Part shown: piece by piece, positions 12,255 to 23,417 of the stretch
Numbering within the stretch: position 1 is the stretch's first letter
Layout of the letters: the number at the start of each line of letters is the position of its first letter
Assembly (NCBI RefSeq): GCF_040581485.1
Contig: NC_090128.1
Span: 38,346,931 to 38,410,930 of the forward strand
DNA: 64,000 nt
Direction of reading: 5' to 3'
DNA from: Linepithema humile
Lineage: Eukaryota; Arthropoda; Insecta; Hymenoptera; Formicidae
Translations under genes and position numbers: made by a program
Notes under the pieces: model-generated
Database searches by the model: none
Seen by the model: only the letters and a program-made list of their open reading frames with translations
Told to the model about the DNA's origin: nothing

Positions 12255-12453
12255 TCGCACGCAGTGATGCGATCTTTCCCACAGCGGTCCCGACTCGGCT
12301 GTGCTCGGCTGCCTCACACAACCTTACAGAAGCGCTACGTCACGTATCCGTGTGCACACAGATACGTGACGTAGCGCTTCTGTAAAGTTGTGTGAGGCAG
12401 CCGAGCACAGCCGAGCCGGGACCGCTGTGGGAAAGATCGCATCACTGTCGCAC
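12255..12453. mobile_element. Foldback MITE with hAT-type CAGTGATG ends and TCGCAC flanks
   Basis: A near-perfect palindrome of about 190 bp is centred near 12352. Its ends read CAGTGATGCGATC and the reverse complement. TCGCAC occurs at 12255-12260 and again at 12448-12453, consistent with a target duplication, though hAT elements normally make 8 bp. The sequence is much more GC-rich than its surroundings. Its two arms produce mirrored short ORFs that are not genes. Confidence 0.8.
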
Positions 12454-12733
12454 AGTAACAAATGATCTAATAGCTCCATCTGGTCGAAATCAAAATAAAT
12501 AATATACTTCCTCATGAATTCTCGAAGTATTCAAAATACTGAATCGCAAAGTATTCATTATAAGGAATTCTTGGGGAATATTTCAAGACAACTAATTGCA
12601 GTTAATTCTTTTAGAATTCTTCAGGTATTCATTTTTCTAATTCTGTATGACTTCTTTAAAATGAATTCTTTATGAACTTCTATTCATCTCTGTGCTATCT
12701 GGGTACATTCTGGTTGCATACTAAACAAATCAT

Positions 12734-12878
12734 TGGGCTTGTTCGTTTTAGCTACACTGGGGCTGCTCTGGTTCTGCTCTACACAGGATAATACAGGACA
12801 GATAAATAGTTTGTCCTGTATTATCTTGTTTAGAGCAGACCCAGAGCTGCCCCAGTGCAGCTAAAACGAACAAGCCCA
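12734..12878. mobile_element. Foldback MITE (TGGGCTTGTTCGTTTTAG ends)
   Basis: The left 28 bases or so reappear as the reverse complement at the right end, with few mismatches. A second inner inverted pair (AGGATAATACAGGACA and its complement) continues the stem. No coding capacity. Confidence 0.85.
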
Positions 12879-13307
12879 TTGTTTCATTAAAAATATTTAT
12901 TTTATTATTTATAATAATATAGAAATGTACTTATAACTAAGATCTTACTTTTTGCTGCAAATTCATAATGTATATAACTTTGATCATTTCATTATTATTT
13001 TTTTAATATTTTTAAATTTATAATATATAATATTGTTCTTATTTGACAGTAAAATATTTGCACAATATATAACATATAAAAAAATATAACTTATTTTCAA
13101 ACAAATAAAATTATATATTTTTTGTTAGTAGTGAAATGTTAGAATTATTATAGAAGTTTAGACATTTGAATCTTGATTAAATCTTGAGTCAATTATTCAA
13201 AACATTAAATTTTTATTACATAAAATTTTTATTTGTATCATAATATTATAACAATATTAATTTGCCGTAAAAATCAACCCATTTATTAGTTTATCAAACA
13301 ATTTACC
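12879..13307. other. AT-rich non-coding spacer between MITEs
   Basis: Only low-complexity AT-rich sequence is visible here. I see no ORF, repeat or regulatory motif that I can support. Confidence 0.6.
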
Positions 13308-13375
13308 CAGACAACACGTTTTTTTTTACGCTTTTGTATGCCTTTCAGATGCCTGTAAGATTTCCGTGTTGTCTT
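13308..13375. mobile_element. Short MITE, same family as 8486-8585
   Basis: The left end CAGACAACACG and the right end CGTGTTGTCTTG are inverted, and the interior shares the CTTTCAGATG word with the 8.5-kb copy. It is shorter than that copy, with a run of T after the left end. Confidence 0.65.
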
Positions 13376-13376
13376 G

Positions 13377-13525
13377 TAGCGTTTTCGATTATACAGGATT
13401 TGAACGACCCAGGGTTGGTTAATGACGTCATTGCAACCTCTCCACCAATGAAAGACTTGCATTTATAGTAAAATAGTGATTGATCAACCCTGGGTCGTTC
13501 AAATCCTGTATAATCGAAAACGCTA
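13377..13525. mobile_element. Foldback MITE with long TIRs starting TAGCGTTTTCG
   Basis: About 40 bases at the left (TAGCGTTTTCGATTATACAG onwards, through CGACCCAGGGTTG) are mirrored almost exactly at the right end. The junctions can be read either as TA target duplications (Tc1/mariner type) or as TTG on both sides. It directly abuts the preceding MITE. No coding capacity. Confidence 0.88.
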
Positions 13526-14407
13526 TTGGTTACATTTTAAACGCACTTATCTTATAATAATATATATTCCGTTCATATTTACCGTTTAATTATATATTTT
13601 TCTTTACTTAAAGTCGTGATTTTCTAATTTTATATTTTATTGTACTGTTATAAGATAAAAATATTTATTTATTATTACGTTATTACTCATTTTTATTGTC
13701 AAAAAAAAGTGTAACACTCTAGCCATCTGTACTTATTTTGTCAAATACAGACCTTTATTAAGGCCTGTGTCCACGATCCGAGAACTCGGTCCGAATTCTA
13801 GTTTCGAGAAAAAGTTACTAGAACTCGGACCGTGGAAACAGTCAACTTGGATGAAAATCTCGAATATAAAAGTCGTACGAAAAAATGCATCGCGTCCCAT
13901 TTTTTGGTGACAGTTACTAAATTTATGCATACAGAAAATATTTATTTTAGTAAAAGTAAGTAACAAATAATATAAATGTCTATTACTAAATAATAATATA
14001 ATTAAAAATTATAAAATTCTGTCAATATGGAATAATAAATTGAATTTATTATATATTTTACTTTGTATGAAGATGCATCAGTAAAGAATATTTATTATAA
14101 ATTGAATTTTAAAATAATGAAAAAAAGAAATTTTTAATCTTTGACATAATGTATTGCAATTTACATGTATTCAATAATCATATCCTAGCAAACACAAACA
14201 ATAAAAGTATTACAAATAAATAATACTATAACTACTTTAGTTAATAATTTCTCCCTCAATAACATAACTAATATAACATTTTGTACATTACAGTTACATT
14301 GTTGGGTGGGAAATTATAACAATTATATATATATTATTGTTTTTACTTTGTGTTTTCTTAAAATTAGACATTTGAAAGAATAATCATGTTTTTGTTTATA
14401 GGTAACA

Positions 14408-15363
14408 ATGGATAACAGAGAGAACGTCAAAACATTAGTAATGTTATACGAGCAACATCCTTGTCTGTATGTTACCAAGTCTGCTGAATATCATAATCGA
14501 AATAAACGTGATCAAGCACTGCGAACAATATGTCGCAATTACGAAGAAATAACAAAACTGCCAATAACAGTTGATGCAGTAAAGAAAAAAATTAATAATT
14601 TGCGATCTCAGTACTTAGAGCAAATTAATAAAATTCGTCAGTCAAAAGTGAGCGGGGCTTCGGCTGATGAAGTGTACAAACCCACCTGGTGGTTATTTGA
14701 CGATATGTCATTTCTGAGTGTTCATATAGCAGCTAGATCAGGAGAATCTTCACTGATAGTAATTACAAAAAATATTATATTGTCATTTGAAGAATTATTA
14801 TATTAAATTACAATTTTTAAAATCTTATGTATAATTAATTCACAGCATAAAAGTCAACCCAATATATCAGACAGTACAAACGTGCTAAATATAATTAATG
14901 ATTCATCAGTGGAAGATTTACAATATGTAGATATGTGTGATCCTTATCAAAAACAATAATGGTAATATAAGTTACATTAATTTTTTTTAGAAATAAATAA
15001 CATTTGTAATTACTTTAAAAATTAATTTTTTTATTTATAGCTATTACAGCCGACTGCAAAAATCGGCGCTCACCTACTTCCTCGATAATATCCACTTTAA
15101 GTAGTGCATCATCAAGTGGTACACAACGTAAGAAAAAAAAGAGAGAAGCTTCGCCAGAAACATCAAGTGCGAGAACAGATTTTTGGAAGACTGCATCTCA
15201 AGCATTAATAAATATATCTAATGATGATGATGACAATGTTCAGGATGGAATGCGTCACTGGACCTTATATTTGGAAAGTGAATTACGTAAGAAAGACAGA
15301 AAACGATTGAAGCGATTACAAAGAAAGATTATCGAATTAGTAGATGATGAAGACAGTGCATAA
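14408..15363 (+). CDS. Harbinger accessory MADF-domain protein, one apparent frameshift
   Basis: Three exons fit: 14408-14758, 14846-14961 and 15041-15363. Exon 1 encodes a full MADF domain (residues about 5-100: LVMLYEQHPCLYV, NYEEITKLPI, YKPTWWLFDDMSFL). Exon 3 ends in a basic, BESS-like tail rich in Lys, Arg and Glu before the TAA. MADF proteins act as the DNA-binding partner of Harbinger transposases, recruiting them to the element ends. Exon 2 in frame reaches a TAA at its very end, and its phase does not fit exon 3. One base fewer in the A5 run at 14949-14953 would remove the stop and give the phase exon 3 needs. So this copy is either inactivated by a 1-bp insertion or the base is an assembly error. 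The exon 1 donor (ATA|GTAATT) is inferred. Confidence 0.7.
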
Positions 15364-15967
15364 GAAAGACGCCTACCATGTTTGTATCAACTAATACATA
15401 GGGTTGATTTGTTACTTTCAAAATTACATTTAAAAGTAAATAGTACATTTTTGTTTTGTTGCAATAATACGTATAATTTTTAATTGTAATAGTGATACGT
15501 ATAATTTTTAATTGTAATAGAGATACGTATAATTTTTAATAGTAATAGAGAAACATATAATTTTTTATGCCAAAGAGTTATGATGATATTATTTATGTTT
15601 TGTGATATTATATCTTATTACTTTGTTTAAAAATTAATAACATTTAATATATAAGAATAAGATTATAAAGACTGAGAGAATATAAGATAAATATAATATA
15701 ATATAATATATTAAAGAATATTATATTAAAATATATAAAGCGTTACCGCGTGGGCACAGGAACCAATATATTATAACTACATGCTCTGTTAAATTAAATA
15801 AAAATGTTTTAATTATATTTGAAATATATATATTTAATACAGTAAATTAGCAGAATTTATTTACAATGTATACAAAATTATCTTACATTTATATCTAAAT
15901 AATTAATACATATACACTTTACGTAAATACACGCGCGCATGTGTGTATATATAAATTCTTAAACGAA
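15364..15967. other. Non-coding centre of the Harbinger element
   Basis: This is AT-rich sequence between the two convergent transposon genes. It holds three near-identical tandem repeats of GATACGTATAATTTTTAAT type around 15465-15565. It presumably provides both 3' ends. Confidence 0.6.
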
Positions 15968-17330
15968 CTAAATCATATGCTCTTGCCATTCAACTGCTCC
16001 AACAGTATTAAAATATCGTTTAAATTCATCACGAATATGAATGGCATTTCTATTAGGTCTTATATTGATAATGTTCAAATTGCGCAGTTGTGCATTATCA
16101 TTTCTCCATCCACCAGATGTTATTACATAATTTTGTACATTTTCAGTGTCTGTTGCTCCATATAAATATGCATCATTTTCGCTACTGATATAATTATGCA
16201 ATGCACAACATGCGAGAGTAACAATTTGAACTGTATTAACTGGTAAATACATAGTTGACAAAAGAACACGAAACCTATTTGCTAATATTCCAAAACTGTT
16301 TTCAACAACTCGCCTTCCTCTACTCAGTCTATAATTAAATATTTGCTCATCATGTGTCAAATTTCGTGATGAGTATGGCTTTAATATATGTTTTTGTAGA
16401 GGAAAAGCATTATCAGCTAATAAAATATATGGCATACATTCACCCATGCCAGGCAAAGGCGCATCATCTGGTATATTAAGTACATTTTGTGGATCATTTA
16501 ATAGTTTTGCGAAATTACTGTCACGATAAACTCCTCCATCACTTACTCTGCCATTAACGCCAACATTGACATATATGAATTGATAAAGAGCGTTAACTAT
16601 TGCTAATAAAACAATGCTGTTGGTACCCTTATAGTTATAATACAATGATCCGTCTGTAAGTGGAACTTTGAATTCTATATGTCGCCCATCCATAGAGCCA
16701 ATACAATTTGGAACATTCCAAAGTTGAAAATAATTATTTGCAATTTCTGTCCACTCTTCAATTGTACTTGGTGTCTGTAAAAATTAAGCGTTAAATATTT
16801 ATTCTCGTCATTAATTTTAAAAGTTTATATCAATTATGTTACTAATATTTTACCTTTAAATAATCCTTTTGAAGAACTTCATAAATTACACGGCTTGTTT
16901 CAGGAATGATACGAGAAATCGTACACGTTGGTATTCTCATAGAATATTCTAAACTTCTATAAGCTTCACCGGTGGCTAAAAATCGTAGAGTGAGTGATAA
17001 CCGATCTCTTGGTGAGATACATTCTCTCATGTTCGTATTTTGACGTTGTATAAATGGTGTCACCATTTCAACAAGCCGATCAAATAAATCCGTTCGCATT
17101 CTGAAGAATCTTTGGAAATAATCACTGTCTTCAAATCTCAGTTCTTCGTGCGCTAAATGAATTGTACCTCTTAAATCTTGACTTCTTCGAACTATCCACT
17201 TGCGTGTCCAAATCGATCGACGACGTTGTTGCTGTTTGACTTCTTTTTGTTCTAGTTCCTTTTGCTCAACGGCTTCGGTTAATAATGCAATAGTTATTAA
17301 TTTTTTTAGTTTCCGTTTTTTATTGCTCAT
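15968..17330 (-). CDS. HARBI1-like DDE transposase, intact, 2 exons
   Basis: The exons are 17330-16854 and 16774-15968 (minus strand), joined in phase 0 across a 79-bp GT..AG intron, giving 427 aa, a normal length for HARBI1-type nucleases. The N-terminus (MSNKKRKLKK) is basic. A helical region with RFLATGEAYRSLEYSMRI precedes the DDE_Tnp_4 domain. Catalytic candidates are Asp in GSMDGRHIEF, Asp in GRVSDGGVYRDS, and Glu in RRVVENSFGILANRF; the intermediate LLADNAFPL motif is also present. The enzyme cuts and rejoins element ends at TWA targets in the nucleus, together with the MADF partner encoded opposite. No stop or frameshift interrupts it. Domesticated HARBI1 is unlikely, because the gene lies between perfect TIRs. 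Confidence 0.93.
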
Positions 17331-17867
17331 TTTTAAAAAAATATTTAAATCAATTGGATGGCACCAAGACTCAAAAACCTAAACAATTTAAAATACTTAA
17401 TTAATTATATTATGCCAGTACAATTAGAAATAAAAACTTAATAATAAAATAAAAACTTACGGTTATAATTCAACATTTATATTCTTCCAAAAATATTTAT
17501 AAGTTATGATCATATAATTTATAACCTGTTTTTTTAATTGTACACAAAAAAATGTTGGTACTCAATTAAAATTACGAGTCTAACTTTATGTAGTCGATTA
17601 TAACACCATCTGCAGTCAATAGAGAACAAACATCTGGTGATAAAAGTTCTATCCGAGAAACCGGACCGAGTTCTCGGATCGTGGACACAGGCCTTTATAG
17701 AGCTCGGTTGTTTGAAGAGGTTATGTTAAAGACACATGCGTAGCACACAGCGTTGTAAGATGTATCTATCGAATATATAATTGTATATAATTTTGAAGCA
17801 AGAATTTATGATAAATACCACTTAATATTTCTCGACTGCACTTCTTTTAACAAGCAACAATAGCACG

Positions 17868-20237
17868 ATGTCTTTACGTTTACGTAAGATTTTATTTTCT
17901 ATTAATATTGTTTGTGTGTGCTCTTCAATTGTTACTAATGATTTACTCAATAGTGTATTGTGTGACTTAAAAATGTTGTCAAATTGATTTTATAAACTTT
18001 ATGTACTCAAGTACTGTTAATTATAACTAATTTGATAAAAGTTGTAATAGTAACAATAAATAATTTTTTTATAAAACAGTTTATGATTGTAAGAAAGTAT
18101 AATATATAGTAATATATATATATCTTTGCAGGTTTATTTTTGAGAAAAATACAAAAAACATATAGAACATTCAGTACTGCTGTTCAAGTAAAGGATGAGC
18201 AACCGAGTCAAGTGTGCTCCTTCCGCACAACTGAGAATAATCCAGTTAAACATAATGTGAACCATCTCGCCAGATTATACACAATACCAACAGACATTCA
18301 AGAGCAAATCTTTCTACATGGTGGTTTGACTCGTTCATTTATGAAACAAGTTATCACTTTTCAAGAGTGTTCAATATTGATTAGACAGCCGGCAGTTGAA
18401 ATTATATCGTATCTCCATCAGGCTGATTATACAAGGCCTGTCAATAAATATGTGTTATGTATCCTTTTAAAAACAGAAAATGTAGTCATATTTTTTTTAA
18501 AGTTATAATTGTAAAATTTTATAAATATTTTTTATTATTTGAATTGTTTAGATTTATAGAATCATAAAATTTCTATAAATACTTAGTAAAAATATCTTAA
18601 TGATATCGAATAGATGGAAAGCATGGGACAGGAAAAAGCATTTCGTTAGCTCACATATTACACTATGCTTTTATTGAGAAATATATACTTGTTCATATAC
18701 ATTGGGGTATGTGTTATTATTTTATATAAATAATACATATATTTTTTTATATTGGTGTTATAATTAGTAATTAATTACTGTTTATTTTTTAGCTCCACAT
18801 TGGTTTAAAGACATGAAGGAAGTTGCAAATTCAATATTATCTCCAGGTTGTATAGATTTGCCTATTGATGCTGGATTATGGTTAAAGCACTTCAAAACTC
18901 AAAACTTACAATTACTTTCACAATTGGATGTATGTATATTTTAATATATTAGAATACATAACACATTTAGTAGATTAGAACTATAGAATGTACATTTTTT
19001 TTATTGCGATACATTGAAATTTTATTTTAAACAAAGAAATGATCTACAATTCTAGAATATAAGATTTCAATGTATCACAGTAAAGTTCTAAGCCAAATTC
19101 ATGTCAAATGTGATATAAGATTCTAAAGCATAAAAATGAATAAAATGTATATTAATGGTAAAATTTACATTTTAATATCTTATATTATATTATTTGGTAG
19201 GCCCAAAACTTTATTGCAATGCATTGAAATCTTATATTTTAAAAAAAGAAATGGATTAGAATGTTAAAATGTACATTTTATTCATTTTTATGCCTTGTAA
19301 TGTTATATTATAACATTTGTTAGGTTAGGTTACAGTTTTAGAAATTTCAATTTCTTTACTGTAATGCATTGAAATTTTATATTTTAAACAAAGAAATGGT
19401 CTAGAATTCTAGATTACAAGATTTCAATGCTTATAATAAGTCATTCTGCATTGGCAGCCCATTACATTCTTCAATAATAGACAAATAGAAAAGCCTTATT
19501 ATTAATTTATCAATTTTAATTTATTATACATTTATTTTACAGCTTAAAACATCCAACAATTATACATGGAACCAACGTGAAACAACTTCACAAGGTACAC
19601 CTATACTACAACTTGTAGAATTCGGCATAAATCGTGTAAAATATGCTTGTGGCGTGGTGGAAGCATTAATAAAGGAACTAAAGCTCGCTAGCACTGCGGG
19701 GAAGTGTAAAACAATAGTGGTAGTAGATGGATTCAATGCGTTCACTTCGACTTATACGCGTATCCGCGATGATAATAAAACGATGGTTCTACCTAAGCAA
19801 GTCTCATTGACGAAACCGTTTTACGATATCACAAAGGATGATTGGTGCAATGGAGCAGTCGTACTAACTGTAGATGAGAAAGCAAATAAGGTATGTCGTC
19901 ACATATTTGTCATATAATTGAGCAATACTTTATGTGAATAAAATTATATTTTAATATGTCAATGTAATTAGAGAAAATATCGTTTATTTTTTTATTTTAG
20001 GAAAGACGAGAGTCCTATCTGCCCAGATATTTACTTGGTAAAGAAGGTTTTGAGCATTTAGATCCATTTTTACCTATTTTAGTTGATGATTACAATGTCA
20101 CGGAATTTGATAGTATGATAGAGTACTATAAAGATCGCAAATGGATCAGAGACATAACATCCAGTCGTCAAAAGGAATTAGAATTACTCAGTAATAAAAA
20201 TCCATTAGTCTTAATGGCACAATGTAAATTCTTGTAA
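17868..20237 (+). CDS. DAP3: Mitochondrial small ribosomal subunit protein mS29 (DAP3), 6 exons
   Basis: Exons 17868-17883, 18132-18458, 18614-18706, 18793-18929, 19543-19890 and 20001-20237 join in phase to 385 aa, close to the 398 aa of human DAP3. The first exon is only 16 nt. The N-terminus (MSLRLRLFLRKIQKTYRTF) is basic and lacks acidic residues, as expected for mitochondrial import. A Walker A P-loop, YGKHGTGKS, spans the exon 2/3 junction (about residues 115-123). The Walker B-like strand KTIVVVDGFNAF lies in exon 5. DAP3/mS29 is the GTP-binding protein of the mitoribosomal small subunit and has been linked to apoptosis in mammals. An AATAAA lies 28 nt after the stop. A Harbinger transposon ends 171 bp upstream, so the promoter must be short or overlap the element. 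Confidence 0.95.
18960..19440. repeat. DAP3: Repeated sequence blocks in DAP3 intron 4
   Basis: Variants of a block containing CATTGAAATCTTATATTTT, AAACAAAGAAATG and its complementary companion AGATTTCAATG occur at least three times in the intron, in both orientations. They look like tandem or inverted copies of a small element, and they make this intron far longer (613 bp) than the others. No coding sequence is inside. Confidence 0.6.
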
Positions 20238-20264
20238 AAAAAATTTTTGCGCATAGATATTTAT

Positions 20265-20270
20265 AATAAA
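20265..20270 (+). terminator. DAP3: Poly(A) signal of the DAP3 gene
   Basis: A canonical AATAAA lies 28 nt beyond the stop codon, implying a very short 3' UTR facing the convergent Ref(2)P gene. Confidence 0.7.
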
Positions 20271-20372
20271 AACATAAAAATCTCAAGTTTTTAATTTTTA
20301 ATCAAAGGTTATCGAGTTTAATAGGAAAATTTTTTTAGTCGAAGAAACACCAGGTTTTTGTATCATGACAAT

Positions 20373-20378
20373 TTTATT
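20373..20378 (-). terminator. Candidate poly(A) signal of the Ref(2)P gene
   Basis: AATAAA on the minus strand lies about 400 nt past the Ref(2)P stop codon and only about 100 bp from the DAP3 poly(A) signal, as expected for tail-to-tail genes. Confidence 0.45.
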
Positions 20379-20773
20379 AGCATAAAGAGCAATTATACAT
20401 AAGTGTAATAATATATATTTTATAATGCACACTCAAAAGCTTTTTCTGGCTTTTTTTTCTCTATAATAGAATAATATATTAATTTTTATACAATAATATT
20501 AGTTTAATAATGCAGAGAATAATGCAGAGAAGTGTTATCGATAGTGTTAATTAAAAAGTTAGTGTTAATTAAAAACAGTTCAATATTAATGAAATTTTCC
20601 AAGATAAAATCATAGTATACGTATATAAAATGTGATTAATGAATAATAATTATAAATTCACCGGAACTATTAAGAACATCCACTATTAACCTACTATTAA
20701 CCTACTATTAACCCTTTGCCTTTACCGTTTCATATATTATCTTAAACTAGCATCTATCAAAGTTTTGGCCTTG

Positions 20774-23417
20774 TTAATGATTGCGTGATACTGGTTGTAG
20801 TACGTCTAGCGCTTTGCCAATATCACCGTCTTTTGAAACCAAAAGATGGGTGAGCCATCCACTTTCATTGGAGAATCCCATCGCCATCATCGCTTCGACA
20901 GCGCGCTGGATCTTGGGATTCGGATGATAAAATTCTTTTCTTACTTCCGCAGGTAAGGATGGGTAAATATTCTGCTTTGGCGATTCTGTTTTCGATTCTG
21001 CTGAAGTTGCTACTGGCGCAGATGGTGTAGGATTCTGTATGATAAAGTATTCTAAATACATGATATACGTATACAATATAAAGATAATAAGATATTCTAT
21101 TTCACTTTTGATTATCTACCATCTATATGATCATCTATATTACATATTAAATTATATTTCTTAATTATATCTTGATATACTTCAAGAAATATTTATATTA
21201 ATTAATTTTTAAATTTGTTATACTTCTTAAGCATATCTTAATAATTCAACATATTCCTATTGTGTTCGATCAGAACGTACCTGTTTGGGCGTAGCTCCAT
21301 TCAAAGAAGAAGTGGAAGATGCATGGCTATCGCAGCTTTCACGTTGCACCAATGTCCATTCTTCGGCTTCAGATGCTTGTTCAGCATTAGTTGCGACTGC
21401 TGCTGCTGTTGCTGCTACTTCCTTCGGTGCAGATGAAGTAGCAGAATTGTTGGTCACAGGGGCCTTCTCATCTGCAGTACCTACAACATCGTCACGCAAT
21501 TTCTTTCCCTCGCCTGGGAATTTCTTAGCGGATTCCTCAGATGACGTAGACGCGCGATTTTCGGATTTTTGCCCATTAGATTTTGTTTGGGTATCATTAT
21601 TAGGTTTATTTTTTGTGGAATCAATGTCAGTCATGGTGACATTGATGCCAAGCGGGTCTAGAAATTGAGAGATGTTGGAGATATTGTCCTCAAAGATCTT
21701 CATCAGCTGCGAGAAACTGTGCCTGCTCGCCTCCTGCTGTGTATCTTCTGTTGCTTCAGTAGCAGCCTCAGCAGACGGCTCTCTACGCTGCTCTCTGGTC
21801 CGTTTCTGCTCATGGAACTCGTCTAATGGATCAACATACATGTCCATTACAAAATTCACCAAAGGGTTTATAAAAAAGGGATCAAAGGGGCCAATTGTAC
21901 CACCTGACATGTTGTACAGCGGACAGTTGCCTCGCTTGCTGCTTTTGTAAGGACACTTGCGCTCTTCGTCCTTGCTGTGCTGTGCTGCTTTCTTCAAAAA
22001 TTTCCGCACATGATGAGCAAGACGGCGACCATGATAACTTGACCATTCAACTGGTTCCGTCATACGAACCATGTAATGTTCTGGATGATTACCGTGTGCC
22101 ATGCACTCAGTGCATAGATCATAATCTGGACATTGCATACATTTAAAGCGAAAGCCGTGTATATCTTTATCACAAACATCGCATATTACACCAGGATGTA
22201 ATATTTTCTCTATCTTTGACATGTCCATCGAGTCTCGTTCATACTGCAGTATAATGTAAAATTTATAAACATCATTCTTGATTGACATTTCTGTCAAAGC
22301 AATTTCCAGTTCCTCATTAGTCGATATTGTAATGGTCTCGTTCTCTTCATCTGTATATAAAAAAAAGTTTTGTTTTAAATCAAATTTTAATTATTATTTA
22401 GCATACAGAAAATATTTACTCTATTAGTTCATTTCTTGGTACAATAAGAAATGTTGCAAAAAATTTATAAAATAAATTTTGTAAAGTTGGTATTATATGT
22501 AAGAAATAATATAAATATGAAAATTTATCATATATATATTAATTACGGTAGTTTTCCACCAAAAGACACAAGCGACACAAAAGTATTATCTCTGTTGCTC
22601 ATTGAATATCGAACAAAGACAAAGTGATACTTGTGTCGATTTGTGTCAACTTGTGTCCTTTGCTGGAAAACATACTATATTGTTTTCTAATTTTATTAAT
22701 ACTTGGTATTAGTATTAAATACTTGGTATTTATAAAATTAGAAATATAGCAAAACAGAATAAATAAAAATAATTTTTACAATAATTTTTTAATTATTTAT
22801 ATTTACTTTTGTTATATTCAGATATAAAATAATAAAAGCATAATAACATATTTACTAATACTCTTTCAGTCTTTTTTCTTTTATTAAAACTATTAATAAT
22901 AGCAAGATTTATGCATATTAGCTTTCCAAAATTAAATTAAAAAATATGATACTGTCTCACACACAACTCAGAATAAAAATTTATTAAATAGAAAAAAGAT
23001 TTTTTGAGTTCGAAATAAAAACTTTGTGTGGCATAAGTATTTCAAAGATTCTAAATTTGTCATTATAGTTAAAAAAATTTCAAGTAGCAAAAGATAACAA
23101 AAGTATTCGTAATAACATACAAATGCGATGAATTAATCGCTTATCTTCCCTTTACAAAAGACACTGATAAGCCATGTCAGCAGCTGGTATTAGTAAACTT
23201 GGTATGCTATCAAGATAAAAGCGAAAAAAAAAATTTACTAACCTTTCCAAGTGATGATGAAGTTTTTCCCTCGTAGATTCGGGAAAATGTTCCGCAGCTT
23301 TTCTTGCAAATACACAAAATTTGTCGCGACATCGGCATCAATACCAAATCTGCGCACTTCCGTGGGTGCCCACGAATCCTCGCCTACCAAATATACTTTG
23401 AAGCTGAACTTGGCCAT
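20774..23417 (-). CDS. ref(2)P: Ref(2)P / sequestosome-1 (p62) selective autophagy receptor, 3 exons
   Basis: On the minus strand, exons 23417-23243, 22350-21281 and 21034-20774 join in phase to 501 aa. Exon 1 plus the start of exon 2 encode a PB1 domain (about residues 1-85), containing FVYLQEKLRNIFPN and the acidic ISTNEELEIAL stretch. A ZZ zinc finger follows (about 110-155: CDVCDKDIHGFRFKCMQCPD and a His-containing end). Next is a long Ser/Thr/Glu-rich linker, then a WTLV sequence preceded by Glu residues that fits an LC3-interacting region. A C-terminal UBA domain (IQRAVEAMMAMGF and following) completes the p62 order. The protein gathers ubiquitinated cargo through the UBA, polymerises through PB1 and binds Atg8 through the LIR. 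Intron 1 (892 bp) carries a MITE. The gene converges on DAP3. Confidence 0.95.
22548..22675. mobile_element. 128-bp foldback MITE in Ref(2)P intron 1
   Basis: GTAGTTTTCCACCAAAAGAC at the left is mirrored at the right end (TGTCCTTTGCTGGAAAACATAC) with a few mismatches. Both arms contain repeated GACACAAG words. No coding capacity. Confidence 0.75.

Larger units (their letters stand above)
10657..12705. mobile_element. About 2-kb TIR element (ACCCAGATAGCACAG ends)
   Basis: The left end ACCCAGATAGCACAGTGAA is mirrored at the right end (CTGTGCTATCTGGGT with one internal difference near the end). Subterminal AAGTATTC/GAATTCTT words recur in both halves. Inside are a 72-aa ORF on the minus strand (11151-11369), an inverted repeat pair (11662-11797), a hammerhead-like core motif (11830-11860) and a foldback hAT-type MITE (12261-12447). 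It is probably an internally decayed DNA transposon. The superfamily cannot be decided from the ends alone, and I cannot exclude that two separate copies of a short MITE happen to bracket the region. Confidence 0.55.
13761..17694. mobile_element. Complete PIF/Harbinger DNA transposon, 3.9 kb
   Basis: The first 33 bases (AGGCCTGTGTCCACGATCCG...) are the exact reverse complement of the last 33, and TTA, the TWA target of this superfamily, flanks both ends (13758-13760 and 17695-17697). The element has the two-gene layout typical of animal Harbingers: a MADF DNA-binding protein gene on the plus strand (14408-15363) and a DDE transposase on the minus strand (15968-17330), arranged convergently. 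The perfect TIRs and open transposase suggest a young copy. The MADF gene appears to carry one frameshift. It ends 171 bp before the DAP3 start codon. Confidence 0.95.

Noticed and set aside
12200..12515. Two mirrored ORFs with shared ALRHVSVCT sequence
   Set aside because: They are the two arms of the 12261-12447 palindrome read on opposite strands, not a gene pair.
13490..13515. GTTCAAATC, a tRNA B-box-like sequence
   Set aside because: It is part of a palindromic MITE arm, without an A box or cloverleaf around it.
21285..22146. Plus-strand ORFs within the Ref(2)P region
   Set aside because: They are antisense to exon 2 of Ref(2)P, whose PB1, ZZ and UBA domains are on the minus strand.
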